From Streptomyces sp. DHE7-1 (GTDB lineage: Bacteria; Actinomycetota; Actinomycetes; Streptomycetales; Streptomycetaceae): DNA of 64,000 bases. Shown here one piece after another: positions 50,436-59,928 of this stretch (position 1 is the first letter of the stretch; the number at the start of each line of letters is the position of its first letter). Made by a program: the position numbers and the translations under genes. The notes beneath the pieces are model-generated. The model searched no databases, had not been told where the DNA came from, and saw only the letters and a list, made by a program, of their open reading frames with translations. The DNA lies in the NCBI GenBank assembly GCA_016432725.1, contig JACJDG010000003.1, forward strand, positions 3,844,001 through 3,908,000, given 5' to 3'.

Positions 50436-52463
50436 GTGGCTGACGTACCTGCCGATCTTGCCGCAGTGTGGCCACGAGTACTGGAGCAGCTCCTCGGTGA
50501 GGGCCGCGGCCAGGGTGTCGAGACGAAGGACGAGCACTGGATCCGGCGCTGCCAGCCGCTCGCGCTGGTGGCGGACACCGCCCTGCTCGCCGTGCCGAAC
50601 GAATTCGCGAAGGGCGTACTGGAAGGCCGTCTCGCGCCGATCGTGAGCGAGACCCTCAGCCGCGAGTGCGGACGTCCCATCCGCATCGCGATCACCGTCG
50701 ACGACTCCGCGGGCGAGCCGCCGGCCCCCGCGTCGTCCACGCCGCAGTCGCAGCCGCGCTACGACGAGCCCGAGCAGCAGTCCGGACCGTACGAGGGCTA
50801 CGGCCGCCACCGCGCGGCCGATCCGCAGCAGGGTGGCGAACCGCCGTCGCGCGGGGACCAGCTCCCCACCGCGCGGCCCGCGTACCCCTCCGAGTACCAG
50901 CGGCCCGAGCCCGGCGCCTGGCCGCGCCCCGCACGGGACGAGTACGGCGGCTGGCAGCAGCCGCGGCTCGGTTTCCCCGACCGCGACCCCTATGCCTCCT
51001 CATCGCAGGACCCCTACGGCGGTTCCTCCCAGGACGGCTACGGCCCGCCGTCGCAGGACTACCGTTCGCCGGGCCGGGAGCGCCAGGCGTACGAGCAGCA
51101 GCGCGGCGAGTACGACGGCCACCGCTCCGAGTACGACCGCCCGGACGACCGCCGGGACCGGCAGGACTACGAGCGCAAGGACCGCCAGGACTACGAACTT
51201 CCGGACGACCGCCGGGACCGGCAGGACTACGACCGCCCGGACTACGACACCCCGCGCGCCGACTACGACCAGCGCGACCCGGTCCGCCGGGAGCTGCCCG
51301 ACCAGCCGTCGGGCGCCGGCCCCGCGCACCGCGGCGGCCCGGTCCGTCCGCATCTGCCGTCGGCCGGTGCGGGCGGCGCCCCCGGACCGCTGGCAGCGCA
51401 GCCCGCCCCGGCGAGCGGTCCCGGTGAGCCCACCGCGCGGCTGAACCCCAAGTACCTCTTCGACACCTTCGTCATCGGCGCCTCCAACCGGTTCGCGCAC
51501 GCGGCCGCCGTGGCCGTCGCCGAAGCACCGGCGAAGGCGTACAACCCCCTGTTCATCTACGGGGAGTCGGGGCTCGGCAAGACGCACCTGCTGCACGCCA
51601 TCGGGCACTACGCGCGCAGCCTCTACCCGGGCACGCGGGTGCGGTACGTCAGCTCCGAGGAGTTCACCAACGAGTTCATCAACTCCATCCGCGACGGCAA
51701 GGGCGACAGCTTCCGCAAGCGCTACCGCGAGATGGACATCCTGCTCGTCGACGACATCCAGTTCCTCGCGGACAAGGAGTCGACGCAGGAGGAGTTCTTC
51801 CACACCTTCAACACGCTCCACAACGCCAACAAGCAGATCGTGCTGTCCTCCGACCGGCCGCCCAAGCAGCTCGTCACGCTGGAGGACCGGCTGCGGAACC
51901 GTTTCGAGTGGGGTCTGATCACCGACGTCCAGCCGCCCGAACTGGAGACGCGCATCGCGATCCTGCGCAAGAAGGCGGTCCAGGAGCAGCTCAACGCCCC
52001 GCCGGAGGTACTGGAGTTCATCGCCTCCCGGATCTCGCGCAACATCCGCGAGCTGGAGGGCGCGCTGATCCGGGTGACGGCGTTCGCGTCGCTCAACCGG
52101 CAGCCGGTGGACCTGGGTCTGACCGAGATCGTGCTGAAGGACCTGATCCCCGGCGGCGAGGACTCCGCCCCGGAGATCACGGCGCCGGCCATCATGGCGG
52201 CCACCGCCGACTACTTCGGTCTGACGGTGGAGGACCTGTGCGGCACCTCGCGCGGCCGCGCGCTGGTCACCGCCCGGCAGATCGCCATGTACCTGTGCCG
52301 TGAGCTGACCGACCTGTCGCTGCCGAAGATCGGCGCGCAGTTCGGCGGCCGCGACCACACGACGGTCATGCACGCCGACCGCAAGATCCGCGCGCTGATG
52401 GCCGAGCGGCGCTCGATCTACAACCAGGTGACCGAGCTGACGAACCGCATCAAGAACGGCTGA
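50436..52463 (+). CDS. dnaA: Chromosomal replication initiator DnaA
   Basis: The 675-residue initiator has domain I (VWPRVLEQLLGE to about residue 90), an unusually long acidic/proline-rich domain II (about 91-330) with tandem DRQDY units, domain III with Walker A GESGLGKT (residues 376-383), the Walker B DDIQF near residue 439 and sensor RLRNRFEWGL, and domain IV with the DnaA-box-binding signature FGGRDHTTVMHADRKI. ATP-DnaA opens oriC, which lies directly downstream. The GTG at 50436 gives VADVPADLAAVWP, the expected N-terminus. Confidence 0.98.
   Translation: MADVPADLAAVWPRVLEQLLGEGRGQGVETKDEHWIRRCQPLALVADTALLAVPNEFAKGVLEGRLAPIVSETLSRECGRPIRIAITVDDSAGEPPAPASSTPQSQPRYDEPEQQSGPYEGYGRHRAADPQQGGEPPSRGDQLPTARPAYPSEYQRPEPGAWPRPARDEYGGWQQPRLGFPDRDPYASSSQDPYGGSSQDGYGPPSQDYRSPGRERQAYEQQRGEYDGHRSEYDRPDDRRDRQDYERKDRQDYELPDDRRDRQDYDRPDYDTPRADYDQRDPVRRELPDQPSGAGPAHRGGPVRPHLPSAGAGGAPGPLAAQPAPASGPGEPTARLNPKYLFDTFVIGASNRFAHAAAVAVAEAPAKAYNPLFIYGESGLGKTHLLHAIGHYARSLYPGTRVRYVSSEEFTNEFINSIRDGKGDSFRKRYREMDILLVDDIQFLADKESTQEEFFHTFNTLHNANKQIVLSSDRPPKQLVTLEDRLRNRFEWGLITDVQPPELETRIAILRKKAVQEQLNAPPEVLEFIASRISRNIRELEGALIRVTAFASLNRQPVDLGLTEIVLKDLIPGGEDSAPEITAPAIMAATADYFGLTVEDLCGTSRGRALVTARQIAMYLCRELTDLSLPKIGAQFGGRDHTTVMHADRKIRALMAERRSIYNQVTELTNRIKNG
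51141..51232 (+). repeat. Exact 32-bp in-frame direct repeat in DnaA domain II
   Basis: The same 32 bases occur at 51141-51172 and 51201-51232, 60 bp apart, which is exactly 20 codons. They encode PDDRRDRQDY. The intervening and following sequence holds further DRQDY and RPDY units, so the linker has grown by tandem duplication. Confidence 0.9.
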
Positions 52464-52476
52464 TCCGGCCGCAGGA

Positions 52477-52529
52477 CCACACGGCAGGGCGCCCCCAGGA
52501 GGAGATCCCGGGGGCGCCCTGCCGTGTGG
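52477..52529 (+). terminator. dnaA terminator, perfect 20-bp stem
   Basis: CCACACGGCAGGGCGCCCCC and its exact complement flank a 13-nt loop, 14 bp past the dnaA stop. It is one of the longest perfect stems in the window and separates dnaA transcription from oriC. Confidence 0.95.
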
Positions 52530-53502
52530 GCGGAAAGCCTCCCGCGCGCTCACCGGCACCCGGCCGCGCGCTGCCACGACGGCGGCGGACGGGCGGCGGA
52601 CCGGCCGCAGGCGGGCACCGGACCGACCCAGACGGGCCTCAGACGGGCACCGGGCCGGTTCCGGAGCGCCTTCGGAGGCGCTCCGGAGGCGCTGCCGGCA
52701 GGGCGTCACCGTCCGTCGTTCGTTCCTCCAGGGCCACCGGGTGTTCGAATACCTGCCTGGTTACGGCCCCCCTCCACAGATTCGCCGACTTTCTTCCCTC
52801 CACATCCTGGGGACTGTGGAGTTGTCCCGAACCGCGTCCACAGGCGCCCTGAGGAAGTGACGTTCGCGCAGCTCAGTGGCCTGTGGAATCGTGGACGACG
52901 GATCTCCACAGACTGTGGACGAGACGGAGATCCACAGGCTGTGCACGGAGTTGTCCACGGGCAGCCCACAGGCTGGAGCGGGTTGTCCCCAGCGATCCCC
53001 GGCTTCTCCACATGGCTGTCCACTGTTCGGCAACGCGACGCACCAGATCACCGCGTCGAGTGAAAGCCGTCACACGAGGCTGCCGGATTGGGGTGTGGGA
53101 AACGTGGGTAAAGCTGGGGACGCAGCTGGGGAGAACTGCGCTCGGGCTGTGGGCGGTGTGTGCAGAACTTTCCGTTCTCCACAGAGACCCTGAGTTGTCC
53201 ACCGTCTCCGCCCACAGGGTCAGTGGACAAAATTCCTGCTCTGAGCTGGGAAAACGTGGTTATCCACGGTATCCACAGCCCCTACTACTACTCCCAACTA
53301 GAGAGAGCTGGGAATCCGTTTCGAAGCGGGGCCTGTGCACAACTCGCCGTCTCGAGCCCGGCTGCCCCCCGGAGCGACTTGACCCCGACAGGCACCTACT
53401 GTCAGTGCGGTGCGTCAGACTGGTCCCCGGTGTCCTTCCCGTCGCAGTGGGCGGTGACACCGAGTCGGAGGACTCAGTAGCAACAGCAGGAGGCGGCTTA
53501 CG
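52530..53502. other. oriC: Chromosomal replication origin oriC
   Basis: The gap between dnaA and dnaN holds numerous DnaA boxes on both strands. Among the clearest are GCGTCCACA 52834-52842, TTGTCCACG 52951-52959, TTCTCCACA 53004-53012, TTCTCCACA 53175-53183, TTGTCCACC 53195-53203, AGTGGACAA 53222-53230 (reverse), TTATCCACG 53260-53268 and GTATCCACA 53269-53277. Boxes are absent from the first 230 bp, which is GC-rich with short direct repeats. Position and box density match the Streptomyces origin. There is no protein-coding gene in it; short frames are chance. The dnaN promoter must lie in the right part. Confidence 0.94.
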
Positions 53503-54633
53503 GTGAAGATCCGGGTGGAACGCGACGTACTCGCGGAGGCAGTGGCCTGGGCGGCACGCAGCCTCCCGGCCCGTCCGCCGGCGCCTGTCCTCGCCGGCCT
53601 GCTGCTGAAGGCCGAGGACGGCCAGCTGAGCCTGTCGAGCTTCGACTACGAGGTCTCCGCGAAGGTCAGCGTCGAGGCCGAGGTCGACGAGGACGGCACC
53701 GTCCTCGTCTCCGGCCGCCTGCTCGCCGACATCTCCCGCGCCCTCCCCAACCGGCCGGTGGAGATCTCCACAGACGGTGTACGGGCGACCGTGGTCTGCG
53801 GTTCCTCGCGGTTCACACTCCACACCCTGCCTGTGGAGGAGTACCCGGCGCTGCCGCAGATGCCGAACGCGACGGGCACCGTGCCCGGCGAGGTCTTCGC
53901 GGCCGCCGTGTCCCAGGTGGCCATCGCCGCCGGCCGGGACGACACCCTGCCCGTCCTCACCGGTGTGCGCATCGAGATCGAGGGCGACACCGTCACCCTG
54001 GCCTCCACCGACCGCTACCGCTTCGCGGTCCGCGAGTTCCTGTGGAAGCCGGAGAACCCGGACGTCTCCGCGGTCGCCCTGGTGCCCGCCAAGACGCTCC
54101 AGGACACCGCCAAGGCCCTGACCAGCGGCGACAGCGTCATCCTCGCGCTGTCCGGCTCGGGCGCCGGCGAGGGCCTGATCGGTTTCGAGGGCGCCGGGCG
54201 GCGTACGACGACCCGTCTCCTCGAAGGCGACCTGCCGAAGTACCGCACGCTGTTCCCGACCGAGTTCAACTCCGTCGCGGTGATCGAGACCGCCCCCTTC
54301 GTGGAGGCCGTCAAGCGTGTGGCCCTGGTCGCCGAGCGGAACACCCCGGTGCGGCTGAGCTTCGAGCAGGGTGTGCTGATCCTGGAGGCCGGCTCCAGCG
54401 ACGACGCACAGGCTGTGGAAAGGGTGGACGCCCAGCTGGACGGCGACGACATCTCGATCGCCTTCAACCCCACGTTCCTGCTGGACGGCCTGAGCGCGAT
54501 CGACTCCCCGGTGGCGCAGCTGTCGTTCACGACGTCCACCAAGCCGGCGCTCCTCAGCGGCAAGCCCGCGATGGACGTCGAGGCGGACGAGGCCTACAAG
54601 TACCTGATCATGCCGGTGCGGCTCAGCGGCTGA
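53503..54633 (+). CDS. dnaN: DNA polymerase III beta subunit (sliding clamp)
   Basis: The 376-residue clamp starts KIRVERDVLAEAVAWAARSLP and has three repeated clamp domains; the last ends in the conserved tail YKYLIMPVRLSG. It forms the ring that tethers polymerase III to DNA and loads at forks from the adjacent origin. AGGAGG before the GTG supplies the ribosome site. Confidence 0.97.
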   Translation: MKIRVERDVLAEAVAWAARSLPARPPAPVLAGLLLKAEDGQLSLSSFDYEVSAKVSVEAEVDEDGTVLVSGRLLADISRALPNRPVEISTDGVRATVVCGSSRFTLHTLPVEEYPALPQMPNATGTVPGEVFAAAVSQVAIAAGRDDTLPVLTGVRIEIEGDTVTLASTDRYRFAVREFLWKPENPDVSAVALVPAKTLQDTAKALTSGDSVILALSGSGAGEGLIGFEGAGRRTTTRLLEGDLPKYRTLFPTEFNSVAVIETAPFVEAVKRVALVAERNTPVRLSFEQGVLILEAGSSDDAQAVERVDAQLDGDDISIAFNPTFLLDGLSAIDSPVAQLSFTTSTKPALLSGKPAMDVEADEAYKYLIMPVRLSG

Positions 54634-54843
54634 GGCCGTCCACAGCTGTGCACAGTCGCCGGGCACCGTTGCGGTGCCCGGCACCGTGGCCGGGCGACGA
54701 GCCCCGCAGCCGGATGGGATTCCGCAGGTCAGGCCGTGCGTGTGAGCGCGTATGCCCACAACTGTGCACGCGCGTCCGGGTTTAGGCTCGGCTCGGCACT
54801 CCGGTGCCTGTCACGGCACACACCGACCTAAGGAACACAACTG

Positions 54844-55719
54844 ATGGAGCTCGGTCTCGTCGGCCTCGGCAAGATGGGCGGCAACATGCGCGAGCGGATC
54901 CGCCGCGCGGGCCACACCGTCATCGGGTACGACCGCAACGCGGACCTCGCGGACGTCCACAGCCTCGAGGAGCTTGTGGGCAAGCTCTCCGCTCCCCGCG
55001 TGGTCTGGGTGATGGTCCCGGCCGGCGAGGCCACCCAGACCACGGTCGACCAGCTGGCCGAGCTGCTGGAGCCCGGTGACGTGGTCGTGGACGGCGGCAA
55101 CTCCCGCTGGACGGACGACGAGAGGCACGCCGGGGAACTGGCCGCCAAGGGCATAGGTTTCGTGGACTGCGGCGTCTCCGGCGGCGTCTGGGGCCTGGAG
55201 AACGGGTACGCGCTGATGTACGGCGGCGACGCCGAGAACGTCGCCAAGGTGCAGCCGGTCTTCGACGCGCTCAAGCCGGAGGGCGACTTCGGCTCGGTGC
55301 ACGCCGGCAAGGTCGGCGCGGGGCACTTCGCGAAGATGGTCCACAACGGCATCGAGTACGCCATGATGCAGGCCTACGCCGAGGGCTGGGAGCTGCTGGA
55401 GAAGGTCGACTCCGTCACGGACGTGCGCGAGGTCTTCCGCTCCTGGCAGGAGGGCACGGTCATCCGCTCCTGGCTGCTCGACCTCGCGGTGAACGCGCTG
55501 GACGAGGACGAGCACCTCGACGGCCTGCGCGGTTTCGCCCAGGACTCCGGTGAGGGACGCTGGACCGTGGAGGCCGCCATCGACAACGCGGTGCCGCTGC
55601 CCGCGATCACCGCCTCGCTGTTCGCGCGGTTCGCCTCCCGGCAGGAGGACTCGCCGCAGATGAAGATGATCGCCGCGCTGCGCAACCAGTTCGGCGGCCA
55701 CGCCGTAGAGAAGAAGTAA
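54844..55719 (+). CDS. gnd: 6-phosphogluconate dehydrogenase, decarboxylating (short form)
   Basis: The 291-residue enzyme is the short bacterial type. The NADP loop is LVGLGKMGGNMRERIRRAG and the active-site regions are DGGNSRWTDDE, DCGVSGGVWGLENGYALMYGG and VGAGHFAKMVHNGIEYAMMQAY. It converts 6-phosphogluconate to ribulose 5-phosphate with NADP(H) or NAD(H) and CO2 release. Its place between dnaN and recF is a standing feature of actinomycetes and has no known link to replication. Confidence 0.95.
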   Translation: MELGLVGLGKMGGNMRERIRRAGHTVIGYDRNADLADVHSLEELVGKLSAPRVVWVMVPAGEATQTTVDQLAELLEPGDVVVDGGNSRWTDDERHAGELAAKGIGFVDCGVSGGVWGLENGYALMYGGDAENVAKVQPVFDALKPEGDFGSVHAGKVGAGHFAKMVHNGIEYAMMQAYAEGWELLEKVDSVTDVREVFRSWQEGTVIRSWLLDLAVNALDEDEHLDGLRGFAQDSGEGRWTVEAAIDNAVPLPAITASLFARFASRQEDSPQMKMIAALRNQFGGHAVEKK

Positions 55720-55771
55720 TCCACAGGATCCCTCCGGGATCCACAACCCTGGGGGAGGTCGGCGGACGACC

Positions 55772-56893
55772 ATGCACGTCACGCATCTTTCGCTGGCCGA
55801 CTTCCGCTCGTACGCCCGGGCCGAGGTCCCTCTCGACCCGGGCGTCACCGCCTTCGTCGGCCCCAACGGGCAGGGCAAGACGAATCTCGTCGAGGCCGTC
55901 GGCTACCTCGCCACCCTCGGCAGCCACCGGGTCGCCTCGGACGCCCCGCTGGTCCGCATGGGCGCCGAGCGCGCGGTCGTCCGGGCGCAGGTCCGCCAGG
56001 GCGAGCGGCAGCAGCTGATCGAGCTGGAGCTGAACCCGGGCAAGGCCAACCGGGCCCGCATCAACCGTTCCTCGCAGGTCAGGCCGCGGGACGTGCTGGG
56101 GATCGTGCGGACGGTGCTGTTCGCGCCCGAGGACCTCGCGCTGATCAAGGGCGACCCCGGTGAGCGGCGCCGGTTCCTGGACGAGCTGATCACCGCGCGC
56201 TCCCCGCGTATGGCGGGGGTGCGCTCCGACTACGAGCGGGTGCTCAAGCAGCGCAACACACTGCTGAAGTCCGCCGCTCTCGCGCGCCGGCACGGCGGGC
56301 GTTCCATGGACCTGTCCACCCTGGACGTGTGGGACCAGCATCTGGCCCGTGCGGGCGCCGAGTTGCTCGCCCGGCGCCTGGACCTGATCGCCGCGCTGCA
56401 GCCGCTGGCGGACAAGGCGTACGAGCAGCTGGCCCCCGGCGGTGGTCCGGTGGCGCTGGAGTACAAGCCGTCGGCGCCCGGTGAGGCCCACACGCGCGAG
56501 GATCTCCACGGTCAGCTGATGGCGGCCCTGGCAGAGGCGCGCAAGCAGGAGATCGAGCGGGGTGTGACCCTCGTGGGCCCCCACCGGGACGATCTCGTTC
56601 TCCGACTCGGTCAGCTGCCCGCCAAGGGGTACGCGTCGCACGGCGAGTCGTGGTCGTACGCGCTCGCGCTGCGGCTGGCCTCGTACGACCTGCTGCGCGC
56701 GGAGGGCAACGAGCCGGTGCTGGTCCTGGACGACGTCTTCGCCGAGCTGGACGCGCGCCGCCGGGAGCGGCTGGCGGAGCTGGTCGCGCCCGGTGAGCAG
56801 GTGCTGGTCACCGCCGCCGTGGACGACGACGTACCCCATGTGCTGGCCGGTGCGCGGTACGCGGTGGCCGACGGGACGGTGGAGCGCGTATGA
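55772..56893 (+). CDS. recF: DNA replication and repair protein RecF
   Basis: The 373-residue SMC-like ATPase has Walker A GPNGQGKTN (residues 30-38), the LxxFRSY start motif and the C-terminal signature/Walker B region (ALRLASYDLLR, EPVLVLDDVFAELDARRRERL). It helps load RecA at single-strand gaps. Its stop overlaps the next gene by 4 bp (ATGA), so the two are translationally coupled. Confidence 0.96.
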   Translation: MHVTHLSLADFRSYARAEVPLDPGVTAFVGPNGQGKTNLVEAVGYLATLGSHRVASDAPLVRMGAERAVVRAQVRQGERQQLIELELNPGKANRARINRSSQVRPRDVLGIVRTVLFAPEDLALIKGDPGERRRFLDELITARSPRMAGVRSDYERVLKQRNTLLKSAALARRHGGRSMDLSTLDVWDQHLARAGAELLARRLDLIAALQPLADKAYEQLAPGGGPVALEYKPSAPGEAHTREDLHGQLMAALAEARKQEIERGVTLVGPHRDDLVLRLGQLPAKGYASHGESWSYALALRLASYDLLRAEGNEPVLVLDDVFAELDARRRERLAELVAPGEQVLVTAAVDDDVPHVLAGARYAVADGTVERV

Positions 56894-57423
56894 GCACCGG
56901 GGAACCCGCGCCGAAGAAGGACGAGCCGTCGGGCGTCGACCTCGCGCGCGTGGCGTTGCGCGCGGCGAAGGAGCAGGCACGCGCGCGCGGTGACGCGGCG
57001 CGGCAGAAGAAGCAGGCGCGGCGCGGCGGTGGGCTGCGCTCGGGCGCGCGGGCCGACGGCCGTGACCCGATGGCGCTCGGGGCGGCGATCAACCGGCTGC
57101 TCACCGAGCGGGGCTGGGAGACGCCGGCCGCGGTGGGCGGGGTCATGGGCCGCTGGCCGCAGATCGTGGGCGAGGACCTGGCGAAGCACTGTGTGCCGCA
57201 GCGGTACGACGAGGACGAGCGGGTGCTGTCGGTCGGCTGCGACTCGACGGCCTGGGCGACCCAGTTGCGGCTGCTCGCCCCGACGCTGGTGGCCCGGCTC
57301 AACGAGGACCTCGGCCACGGCACGGTCCGGCTGATCAAGGTGAACGGTCCGGGCGGTCCGGCCCGGCGTTACGGCCCGCTGAGGGCTCCGGGGAGCACCG
57401 GTCCCGGCGACACCTACGGGTGA
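56890..57423 (+). CDS. dciA: DciA-family (DUF721) helicase-loading protein
   Basis: The 177-residue protein has a basic, Arg/Lys-rich N-terminal half (ARVALRAAKEQARARGDAARQKKQ) and a C-terminal DUF721 domain (INRLLTERGWETPAAVGGVMGRWPQIVG, then STAWATQLRLLAPTLVARLNEDLG). DUF721 proteins are the DciA replicative-helicase operators of bacteria lacking DnaC; the mycobacterial homologue Rv0004 binds DnaB. It therefore probably works with the DnaB encoded at 15.4 kb. The start overlaps the recF stop. Confidence 0.88.
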   Translation: MSTGEPAPKKDEPSGVDLARVALRAAKEQARARGDAARQKKQARRGGGLRSGARADGRDPMALGAAINRLLTERGWETPAAVGGVMGRWPQIVGEDLAKHCVPQRYDEDERVLSVGCDSTAWATQLRLLAPTLVARLNEDLGHGTVRLIKVNGPGGPARRYGPLRAPGSTGPGDTYG

Positions 57424-57804
57424 CGTACCTCACGTCGGACGGTTCCCGCGCGGTGCCATTGCGGCCCGTGCCCCGGTGCCGTGCACAGGTGTGGATCACG
57501 TGCTGACCCGCCAGTAGCCAAGGGTTGACGGCTCGAAGCGCTGAGTGCCGCTGTGAGCCCCTTGGAGCCCCCTTCCGTATATCGGTACCCGGCCGAGACC
57601 GGTTCAGGGCGGCACATGGGGACTCAGGTACCGGCAAACCCCCATCACTGTCGGCGCTACCGGTAGACTGGGAGACAATCCCGCCCCAGTCGTGGGGACG
57701 TCCGGGAAAAGCTGAGCAACGCTGATCAAGGCTTACCGACGCAACATGCCGCAGCCGCTCCGGTCGACCCTTCCCAGGAGGGGGCCCGCCCAGGAGCCCG
57801 GCTC
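57424..57804 (+). promoter_or_regulatory. gyrB upstream region
   Basis: This 381-bp gap between dciA and gyrB has no convincing gene. TTGACG at 57525-57530 and TAGACT at 57664-57669 look like separate promoter pieces but do not pair at the right spacing. gyrB in Streptomyces is induced when supercoiling falls, so the control elements should lie here. Confidence 0.45.
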
Positions 57805-59886
57805 GTGCTGTGCCAGAAAGGGCGCTTCGTGGCCGATTCCGGCAACCCCAACGAGAACATCCCGTCCACCGACGCCGGCGTCACCGGCGAGGCCGCGGCA
57901 CCCGGCACGGCCTCCGCCTCCTACGACGCCAGCGCCATCACCGTGCTCGAAGGGCTGGACGCGGTCCGCAAGCGACCCGGCATGTACATCGGCTCGACCG
58001 GTGAGCGGGGCCTGCACCACCTGGTGTACGAGGTCGTCGACAACTCGGTCGACGAGGCGCTGGCCGGTTACGCGGACACCATCGACGTGACGATCCTCGC
58101 CGACGGCGGCGTGCGCGTCGTCGACAACGGGCGTGGCATTCCGGTGGGCATCGTGCCCTCCGAGGGCAAGCCGGCTCTCGAGGTCGTGCTGACCGTGCTG
58201 CACGCGGGCGGCAAGTTCGGCGGCGGCGGCTACGCGGTCTCCGGCGGTCTGCACGGTGTCGGCGTCTCCGTGGTGAACGCGCTGTCGTCCAAGGTCTCCG
58301 TCGAGGTCAGGACCGACGGCCACCGCTGGACGCAGGACTACAAGATGGGCGTGCCGACCGCCCCGCTGGCCAAGCACGAGGCCATCGAGCGGACCGGTAC
58401 GTCGGTCACGTTCTGGGCCGACCCGGAGATCTTCGAGACCACCGAGTACTCCTTCGAGACGCTGTCGCGGCGTTTCCAGGAGATGGCGTTCCTCAACAAG
58501 GGGCTGACGCTCAAGCTCACCGACGAGCGTGAGTCGGCGAAGGCCACCAGCGGTGCGGACGAGGCGGGCGCGGACGAGAAGGCCGAGGTCAAGTCGGTCA
58601 CGTACCACTACGAGGGCGGCATCGTCGACTTCGTGAAGTACCTCAACTCCCGCAAGGGCGACGCGGTGCACCCCACCGTCATCGACCTGGAGGCGGAGGA
58701 CAAGGACAAGAGCCTGTCCCTCGAGGTCGCGATGCAGTGGAACAGCGGCTACAGCGAGGGCGTGTACTCCTTCGCGAACATCATCCACACGCATGAGGGC
58801 GGTACGCACGAGGAGGGCTTCCGGGCGGCCCTCACGAGCCTGATCAACAAGTACGCGCGCGACAAGAAGCTGCTGCGGGAGAAGGACGACAACCTCACGG
58901 GTGACGACATCCGCGAGGGTCTGACCGCGATCATCTCGGTGAAGCTGAGCGAGCCGCAGTTCGAGGGCCAGACGAAGACCAAGCTGGGCAACACGGAGGC
59001 GAAGACCTTCGTGCAGCGGGCGGTCTACGAGCACCTCAACGACTGGCTGGACCGCAACCCGGTCGAGGCCGCGGACATCATCCGCAAGGGCATCCAGGCG
59101 GCCACCGCGCGCGTGGCGGCCCGCAAGGCACGTGACCTCACCCGGCGCAAGGGTCTGCTGGAGTCGGCGTCCCTGCCGGGCAAGCTCTCCGACTGCCAGT
59201 CGAACGACCCCACCAAGTGCGAGATCTTCATCGTCGAGGGTGACTCCGCCGGCGGTTCGGCCAAGTCCGGCCGCAACCCGCAGTACCAGGCGATCCTCCC
59301 GATCCGCGGCAAGATCCTCAACGTCGAGAAGGCCAGGATCGACAAGATCCTGCAGAACCAGGAGATCCAGGCGCTGATCTCCGCGTTCGGCACGGGCGTG
59401 CACGAGGACTTCGACATCGAGAAGCTCCGCTATCACAAGATCATCTTGATGGCGGACGCCGACGTCGACGGCCAGCACATCAGCACCCTGCTGCTGACCT
59501 TCCTGTTCCGCTTCATGCGGCCGCTGGTCGAGGCCGGGCACGTGTACCTCTCCCGCCCGCCGCTGTACAAGATCAAGTGGGGCCGGGACGACACGGAGTA
59601 CGCCTACTCGGACCGCGAGCGCGACGCGCTGATCGAGCTGGGGCGGCAGCGCGGCAAGCGTGTCCGCGAGGACTCGATCCAGCGCTTCAAGGGTCTCGGC
59701 GAGATGAACGCCGAGGAGCTGCGGGTGACCACCATGGACCAGGAGCACCGGGTCCTCGGCCAGGTCACGCTCGACGACGCCGCCCAGGCCGACGACCTGT
59801 TCTCGGTCCTGATGGGCGAGGACGTCGAGGCCCGACGCGCGTTCATCCAGCGCAACGCCAAGGACGTCCGCTTCCTCGACATCTGA
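57805..59886 (+). CDS. gyrB: DNA gyrase subunit B
   Basis: The 693-residue ATPase subunit has the GHKL domain (HHLVYEVVDNSVDEALAGY, VDNGRGIPVG, GGLHGVGVSVVNAL), the transducer domain, and the TOPRIM domain with EGDSAGGSAK and DADVDGQHI. It powers negative supercoiling with GyrA. The GTG at 57805 gives LCQKGRFVADSGNPNEN, the Streptomyces N-terminus. gyrA follows after 42 bp, so they form one operon. Confidence 0.97.
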   Translation: MLCQKGRFVADSGNPNENIPSTDAGVTGEAAAPGTASASYDASAITVLEGLDAVRKRPGMYIGSTGERGLHHLVYEVVDNSVDEALAGYADTIDVTILADGGVRVVDNGRGIPVGIVPSEGKPALEVVLTVLHAGGKFGGGGYAVSGGLHGVGVSVVNALSSKVSVEVRTDGHRWTQDYKMGVPTAPLAKHEAIERTGTSVTFWADPEIFETTEYSFETLSRRFQEMAFLNKGLTLKLTDERESAKATSGADEAGADEKAEVKSVTYHYEGGIVDFVKYLNSRKGDAVHPTVIDLEAEDKDKSLSLEVAMQWNSGYSEGVYSFANIIHTHEGGTHEEGFRAALTSLINKYARDKKLLREKDDNLTGDDIREGLTAIISVKLSEPQFEGQTKTKLGNTEAKTFVQRAVYEHLNDWLDRNPVEAADIIRKGIQAATARVAARKARDLTRRKGLLESASLPGKLSDCQSNDPTKCEIFIVEGDSAGGSAKSGRNPQYQAILPIRGKILNVEKARIDKILQNQEIQALISAFGTGVHEDFDIEKLRYHKIILMADADVDGQHISTLLLTFLFRFMRPLVEAGHVYLSRPPLYKIKWGRDDTEYAYSDRERDALIELGRQRGKRVREDSIQRFKGLGEMNAEELRVTTMDQEHRVLGQVTLDDAAQADDLFSVLMGEDVEARRAFIQRNAKDVRFLDI

Positions 59887-59928
59887 GTCGGTCTCAGCTG
59901 ACCGCACCAGGAAGGATCTTCACCAGCA

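Noticed and set aside
55725..55741. GGATCCC-TCC-GGGATCC as a gnd terminator
   Set aside because: The stem is only 7 bp and recF follows at once in the same direction, so termination there is doubtful.
57495..57504. TCACGTGC near gyrB as a parS site
   Set aside because: Only the central CACGTG matches; the flanking GTTT/AAAC bases are absent.
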